This document shows, in pieces, positions 5,883 to 8,695 of a DNA stretch of 8,695 bases. The position numbers and the translations under genes were made by a program. The notes under the pieces are model-generated. The model saw only the letters and a list, made by a program, of their open reading frames with translations, was not told the DNA's origin and did no database searches. Source of the DNA: Akkermansia sp. (GTDB lineage Bacteria > Verrucomicrobiota > Verrucomicrobiia > Verrucomicrobiales > Akkermansiaceae); contig JAIFNK010000149.1 of NCBI GenBank assembly GCA_020047775.1, forward strand, positions 1-8,695, given 5' to 3'. Numbering within the stretch: position 1 is the stretch's first letter; each line of letters opens with the position of its first letter.

Positions 5883-8553
5883 TGCCCGTTCCTCCCTCCC
5901 GTTTCTCGATGCGCACGGCGACGATCTTGTATTCGGGCGTCATCGCCTGCTTGTCACGGCCTTGCCCGGTGAGATGGTTCACGCCGGTGGCACTCGCATG
6001 AAAAGTGGCGAAAAGCTCACCTCCCTTGATCCGGTCGTCGATGTGCAGCGGGAGTTCCGCCACGCCATGGCGGCTGGTGGCGCGGATGATTTCCCCTTCG
6101 CCGATTCCGAGGCGTGCGGCATCGGCGGGTGAAATATCGAGCGTGTCGGTGCCACGGAGTTCCCGGTTCGGCGTGCGCATGGTCATGGTGCCGGCGTTGA
6201 ACTGATAGAGTGTGCGGCCCGTCGTGAGCAGGAACGGATAGTCCGGTGCGGAGGCTTCCGTGGGTTGGCGGAAATCGATGCATTGCAGCGGCGCGGTCTT
6301 GGAACCGGCGAAGGAATCCACATGCAGGATTTTCGTGCCGGGATGCGCTTCGTCGGGGCATGGCCACTGCAATCCGCCGTGCTCGAGGCGGTCATAGGTG
6401 ATGCCTTGACCGGCTTTCCAAACGCCGCGGATTTCGTTCCAGATCTCCTCGGCGGAGTGGAAGGCGAACGCCCTGCCATGGCCCATCGCGCGAGCCACGG
6501 CGCAGACGATCTCCCAGTCCGGGAGTGCGTGCCCGGGGGCGGCCACCGCGCGGCGGACCCGCTGCACGCGGCGCTCGGAATTCATGAAGGTGCCGTCTTT
6601 TTCAAAGGGCGACGCGGCTGGCAGGAAAACGTGGCCGAACTCCCGCGCGAGTTCGTTGAAGAACAAATCCTGCACGACCACGAAATCGAGTCCGCCGAGT
6701 GCTCCATGGGTGCGGATCGCATCGGGATTGGTGAACGAGACGTCGTAGCCGATCGCCCACAGCGCCTTGAGTTCGCTGCGTTCGGCGGCGTCCATCATCT
6801 CCATCAGATTCAGGCCGGGCGTGGCTGGCAAAGGGCTGCTCCATGCGGTGGTAAACGCATCGCGGCCCAACTCGATCGGGATAAAACCCGTTAGGTGGCC
6901 GGGTTCGCAACCCATGTGGGCGGATCCCTGCACGTTGTTCTGGCCGCGCAGGGGATTCACGCCGGAGCCGGGTTTGCCGAAATTTCCCGTGAGCAGCGCG
7001 AGATTCACCAGGGCCATCACGCCTTCGGTGCCTTGCACGTGCTCGGTCATGCCAAGACCGTGGAAAGCCATCGCCGGAGCGGCGGTCGCATAGATCCTTG
7101 CTGCGGTGCGGATGTCTTCCGCATCCACGCCGCAGCTTGCGGCCGCCCGTTCGGGGGTCCACGCGCGGACGAATTTCTCGAACTCCCGGTAACCCCTTAC
7201 CCGCTTTTTCAAGCTGGCGTGGTCGGTCAGGGATTCGGCGAGAATGACGTGGGCGAGGGCGTTTAGCAGCGGCACGTTGGTGCCGGGGCGCAATGCGAGA
7301 TGCACGTCGGCGTAACGCGCCAACTCGGTGGCGCGGGGGTCGATCACGACCATCTTCGCCCCGCCTAACACCGCCTGCTTGATGCGGGCTCCGACGATCG
7401 GATGGGCTTCCGTCGGGTTGCAGCCGCAAATGAGGAAAGAGGCCGCGTGCTCGATGTCGTCAAAGGAATTGGTCGCCGCGCCGGGGCCGAGCATCCGCTT
7501 CATGGCCACGGCGGTAGGCGCGTGGCAGACGCGGGCGCAGCAGTCGATGTTGTTGGTGCCGAGCACCACGCGGGCGAATTTCTGCGCCACGTAGTTCTCC
7601 TCGTTGGTGCCGCGGGCGGAGCCGAGCATGCCAATGCTCTGCGGACCGTGCGTGTCGAGAATGCCGCGCAGTCGCGAGGCCACGAATTCGTTTGCCTGCT
7701 TCCAGGTCACCGCGCGCCATTCGGATCCCTCGCGGATCATCGGCTCGCGCACGCGGTCGGGCGATTGGTTGAAGCCGAAGGCATAGCGGCCCTTCGAGCA
7801 GAGATGGCCCTTGTTCACGGGGGCGTCCATCACCGGCTTGATATCCACAATGCCGTTACCGCGCGTGCCGACGAGCATCTCGCAGCCGGTGCCGCAATAC
7901 GGGCAGGTCGTGCGCGTCCATTTTTCCAACATGCCATGGTCGGGGACCGGTCGGTCGTCGATGGCTCCGGTCGGGCAGGTGTCCGCGCAGGCGCCGCAGC
8001 TCACGCAGTCGCTTTCGAGCAGGCTGCCGCTGCGATTCGGGAGGATGCGCGTGGCGTCGCCGCGGTTCCATGTCCGCCAAACGAATTGTCCCTGCAATTC
8101 ATCACAGATTCTAACGCACCTGAAACAGGAAATGCATCGGGCCATGTCCACGCGAAGATAGGGATGCGTGGTGTCGGTGAAATGCGGGTGCGATTCATCT
8201 CCGGTCGCGGTGACGCCATAGTGACGCAGCCAGTGGTGGAACGGCTGGTCGGATTCGACGACCGTCGCCGGATAATCGGCCGCGAGCAGGCGCAGCAAGG
8301 TGCGGCGCGCGTCCTCGACCGGCGGCGAGTGCGTCTCGATTTTCATGCCGTCCAGCAGCGGTGTGTTGCAGGCGGAGGCGAAGCGGTCCCAGCCTTCGAT
8401 GGCGACGACGCAAAGACGGCAAGCACCGGTGGGATGCAGGCGGTCATCGTGACAAAGCGTGGGCACTTCGATGGCATGGGCGCGCAGAGCATGGAGAATC
8501 GTCGAACCTTCGGGCGCTTCGCACGGGTTGCCGTTGATCGTTACGTGAAGCAC
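5875..8553 (-). CDS. fdhF: formate dehydrogenase alpha (catalytic, Mo/W-bis-MGD) subunit, NAD-linked type
   Basis: Cytoplasmic catalytic subunit (892 residues) for formate/CO2 interconversion. Domain order: N-terminal [2Fe-2S] ferredoxin fold with ligands Cys34, Cys45, Cys48 and Cys62; two [4Fe-4S] motifs, the first at Cys140/143/146/150 and the second at Cys183/186/189/193; and the molybdopterin oxidoreductase part with its own cluster at Cys217/220/224/252. Lys254 follows closely. The active site is RVCHAPT with Cys343 and His344. Cys343 is encoded by TGC, so this is a cysteine, not a selenocysteine, enzyme. The C-terminal dinucleotide-binding domain ends near PEYKIVAVRIE (873-883). The layout is that of FdsA/FdhF partners of NuoF-like subunits, except that the usual His/Cys cluster between residues 92 and 115 is absent. 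The GTG start at 8553 was chosen because a strong AAGGAGGTG precedes it and the protein then begins directly with the ferredoxin strand (LHVTING). The frame stays open to 8664, but that part overlaps the upstream gene and has no family likeness. Confidence 0.94.
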   Translation of the reverse strand: MLHVTINGNPCEAPEGSTILHALRAHAIEVPTLCHDDRLHPTGACRLCVVAIEGWDRFASACNTPLLDGMKIETHSPPVEDARRTLLRLLAADYPATVVESDQPFHHWLRHYGVTATGDESHPHFTDTTHPYLRVDMARCISCFRCVRICDELQGQFVWRTWNRGDATRILPNRSGSLLESDCVSCGACADTCPTGAIDDRPVPDHGMLEKWTRTTCPYCGTGCEMLVGTRGNGIVDIKPVMDAPVNKGHLCSKGRYAFGFNQSPDRVREPMIREGSEWRAVTWKQANEFVASRLRGILDTHGPQSIGMLGSARGTNEENYVAQKFARVVLGTNNIDCCARVCHAPTAVAMKRMLGPGAATNSFDDIEHAASFLICGCNPTEAHPIVGARIKQAVLGGAKMVVIDPRATELARYADVHLALRPGTNVPLLNALAHVILAESLTDHASLKKRVRGYREFEKFVRAWTPERAAASCGVDAEDIRTAARIYATAAPAMAFHGLGMTEHVQGTEGVMALVNLALLTGNFGKPGSGVNPLRGQNNVQGSAHMGCEPGHLTGFIPIELGRDAFTTAWSSPLPATPGLNLMEMMDAAERSELKALWAIGYDVSFTNPDAIRTHGALGGLDFVVVQDLFFNELAREFGHVFLPAASPFEKDGTFMNSERRVQRVRRAVAAPGHALPDWEIVCAVARAMGHGRAFAFHSAEEIWNEIRGVWKAGQGITYDRLEHGGLQWPCPDEAHPGTKILHVDSFAGSKTAPLQCIDFRQPTEASAPDYPFLLTTGRTLYQFNAGTMTMRTPNRELRGTDTLDISPADAARLGIGEGEIIRATSRHGVAELPLHIDDRIKGGELFATFHASATGVNHLTGQGRDKQAMTPEYKIVAVRIEKREGGTGNG
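5891..5895 (-). promoter_or_regulatory. ribosome binding site of the FNT channel gene
   Basis: GGAGG on the minus strand, 8 nt before the ATG at 5882, within a purine-rich stretch (GGGAGGGAGGAA). It lies in the last codons of the alpha-subunit gene, so channel translation can initiate independently of, or by re-initiation after, the upstream gene. Confidence 0.65.
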
Positions 8554-8695
8554 GACGCCACCTCCTTTCCGTAGTAGCGCAGCACGGATTCCGCGAATGC
8601 GGCGAGGCCGGTGCCGTGGCCGCACAGGCTGGTGGATTTCAGGACTGTCACTAATTCCAGCCATTCCGCCTCGTCCGCCTTGGTTGTAATGTTAG
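8541..8695 (-). CDS. NuoF/FdsB-like NADH-binding flavin subunit of formate dehydrogenase, C-terminal fragment
   Basis: Only the last 50 residues are in the window, ending at a TAA at 8541-8543; the gene continues beyond the right edge. The segment VTVLKSTSLCGHGTGLAAF resembles the end of the 51-kDa iron-sulfur region of NuoF, HoxF and FdsB. Cys24 of the fragment (SLC) matches the fourth ligand of the N3-type [4Fe-4S] cluster, whose first three ligands would lie upstream. The following helix (ESVLRYYGKEV) is also typical. Such subunits carry FMN and pass electrons between the iron-sulfur chain and NAD(H). Overlap by 13 nt with the alpha-subunit gene supports a heteromeric NAD-linked formate dehydrogenase. 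A NuoE/FdsG-like gamma-subunit gene would be expected further upstream. The assignment rests on a short tail plus context. Confidence 0.8.
   Translation of the reverse strand, partial: NITTKADEAEWLELVTVLKSTSLCGHGTGLAAFAESVLRYYGKEVASCFT
8559..8567 (-). promoter_or_regulatory. strong Shine-Dalgarno site of the alpha-subunit gene
   Basis: AAGGAGGTG on the minus strand is fully complementary to the 16S rRNA anti-Shine-Dalgarno core. Its GG ends 7 nt before the GTG start at 8553. The same nine bases encode Lys-Glu-Val near the C-terminus of the upstream flavin subunit. This site fixes the non-ATG start of the dehydrogenase alpha gene. Confidence 0.8.

Noticed and set aside
6889..7370. GTTAG/CTAAC words reminiscent of integron attC core ends (also near 1257, 3067, 4911, 8109 and 8691)
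   Set aside because: They are scattered inside conserved coding sequence, lack paired arms and cassette structure, and a rough estimate from base composition gives about the same number by chance. That some fall on rare Leu codons (CTA, TTA) was noted but not pursued.
7515..7545. Possible selenocysteine at the formate dehydrogenase active site
   Set aside because: The codon is TGC (Cys343), not TGA, so no recoding is needed.
7402..8574. 390-codon open frame on the plus strand opposite formate dehydrogenase
   Set aside because: Composition is typical of the antisense of a high-GC gene (Ala, Gly, Arg, His, Val-rich), no motif is recognisable, and the opposite strand is clearly coding.
8554..8664. 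In-frame ATG at 8664 as the start of formate dehydrogenase alpha
   Set aside because: The extra 37 residues are Arg/Pro-rich, overlap the NuoF-like gene in another frame, and lie before the strong SD that serves the GTG at 8553.

Overview
The window is GC-rich, nearly intergenic-free bacterial chromosome. It holds two convergent transcription units. The plus strand carries the 3' part of an alpha-glucan (glycogen) phosphorylase gene (1-1661). The minus strand, read from 8695 down to 1668, carries a compact five-gene cluster. In order of transcription these are the C-terminal end of a NuoF/FdsB-type flavin subunit of an NAD-linked formate dehydrogenase (partial, 8695-8541), the molybdopterin-containing catalytic alpha subunit (8553-5875), a formate/nitrite-family channel (5882-5058), a type II P-type cation ATPase resembling Na,K-ATPase alpha subunits (5061-2398), and a small alpha/beta hydrolase of the dienelactone-hydrolase type (2354-1668).

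The minus-strand genes are packed tightly. The beta/alpha pair overlaps by 13 nt, alpha/channel by 8 nt and channel/ATPase by 4 nt (ATGA). Only 43 nt separate the ATPase from the hydrolase. I see no internal terminator, and any promoter of this unit must lie beyond the right edge. The dehydrogenase would oxidise formate to CO2 and pass electrons through an iron-sulfur chain to the flavin subunit and NAD+, or run in reverse. The channel would move formate across the inner membrane. The ATPase adds active cation transport to the same transcript, which is the least expected part of the neighbourhood. The hydrolase has an intact Ser-Asp-His triad but unknown substrate.

Taxonomy cannot be fixed from the window. 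The GC-rich sequence, canonical Shine-Dalgarno sites, short-form GlgP and NAD-linked soluble FDH fit a free-living Gram-negative bacterium, possibly of the Planctomycetota-Verrucomicrobiota group; that placement is a weak guess.

The most interesting points are (1) a Na,K-ATPase-like pump co-transcribed with a formate channel and formate dehydrogenase, with almost all recognised cation-site residues kept but Asn replacing the M8 aspartate; (2) an FDH alpha subunit that lacks the His/Cys-ligated N5-like cluster while keeping the other iron-sulfur clusters; and (3) the hydrolase's altered oxyanion-loop motif. No RNA genes, CRISPR arrays, insertion sequences or phage genes were seen, and there is no gene-free stretch longer than 43 nt.
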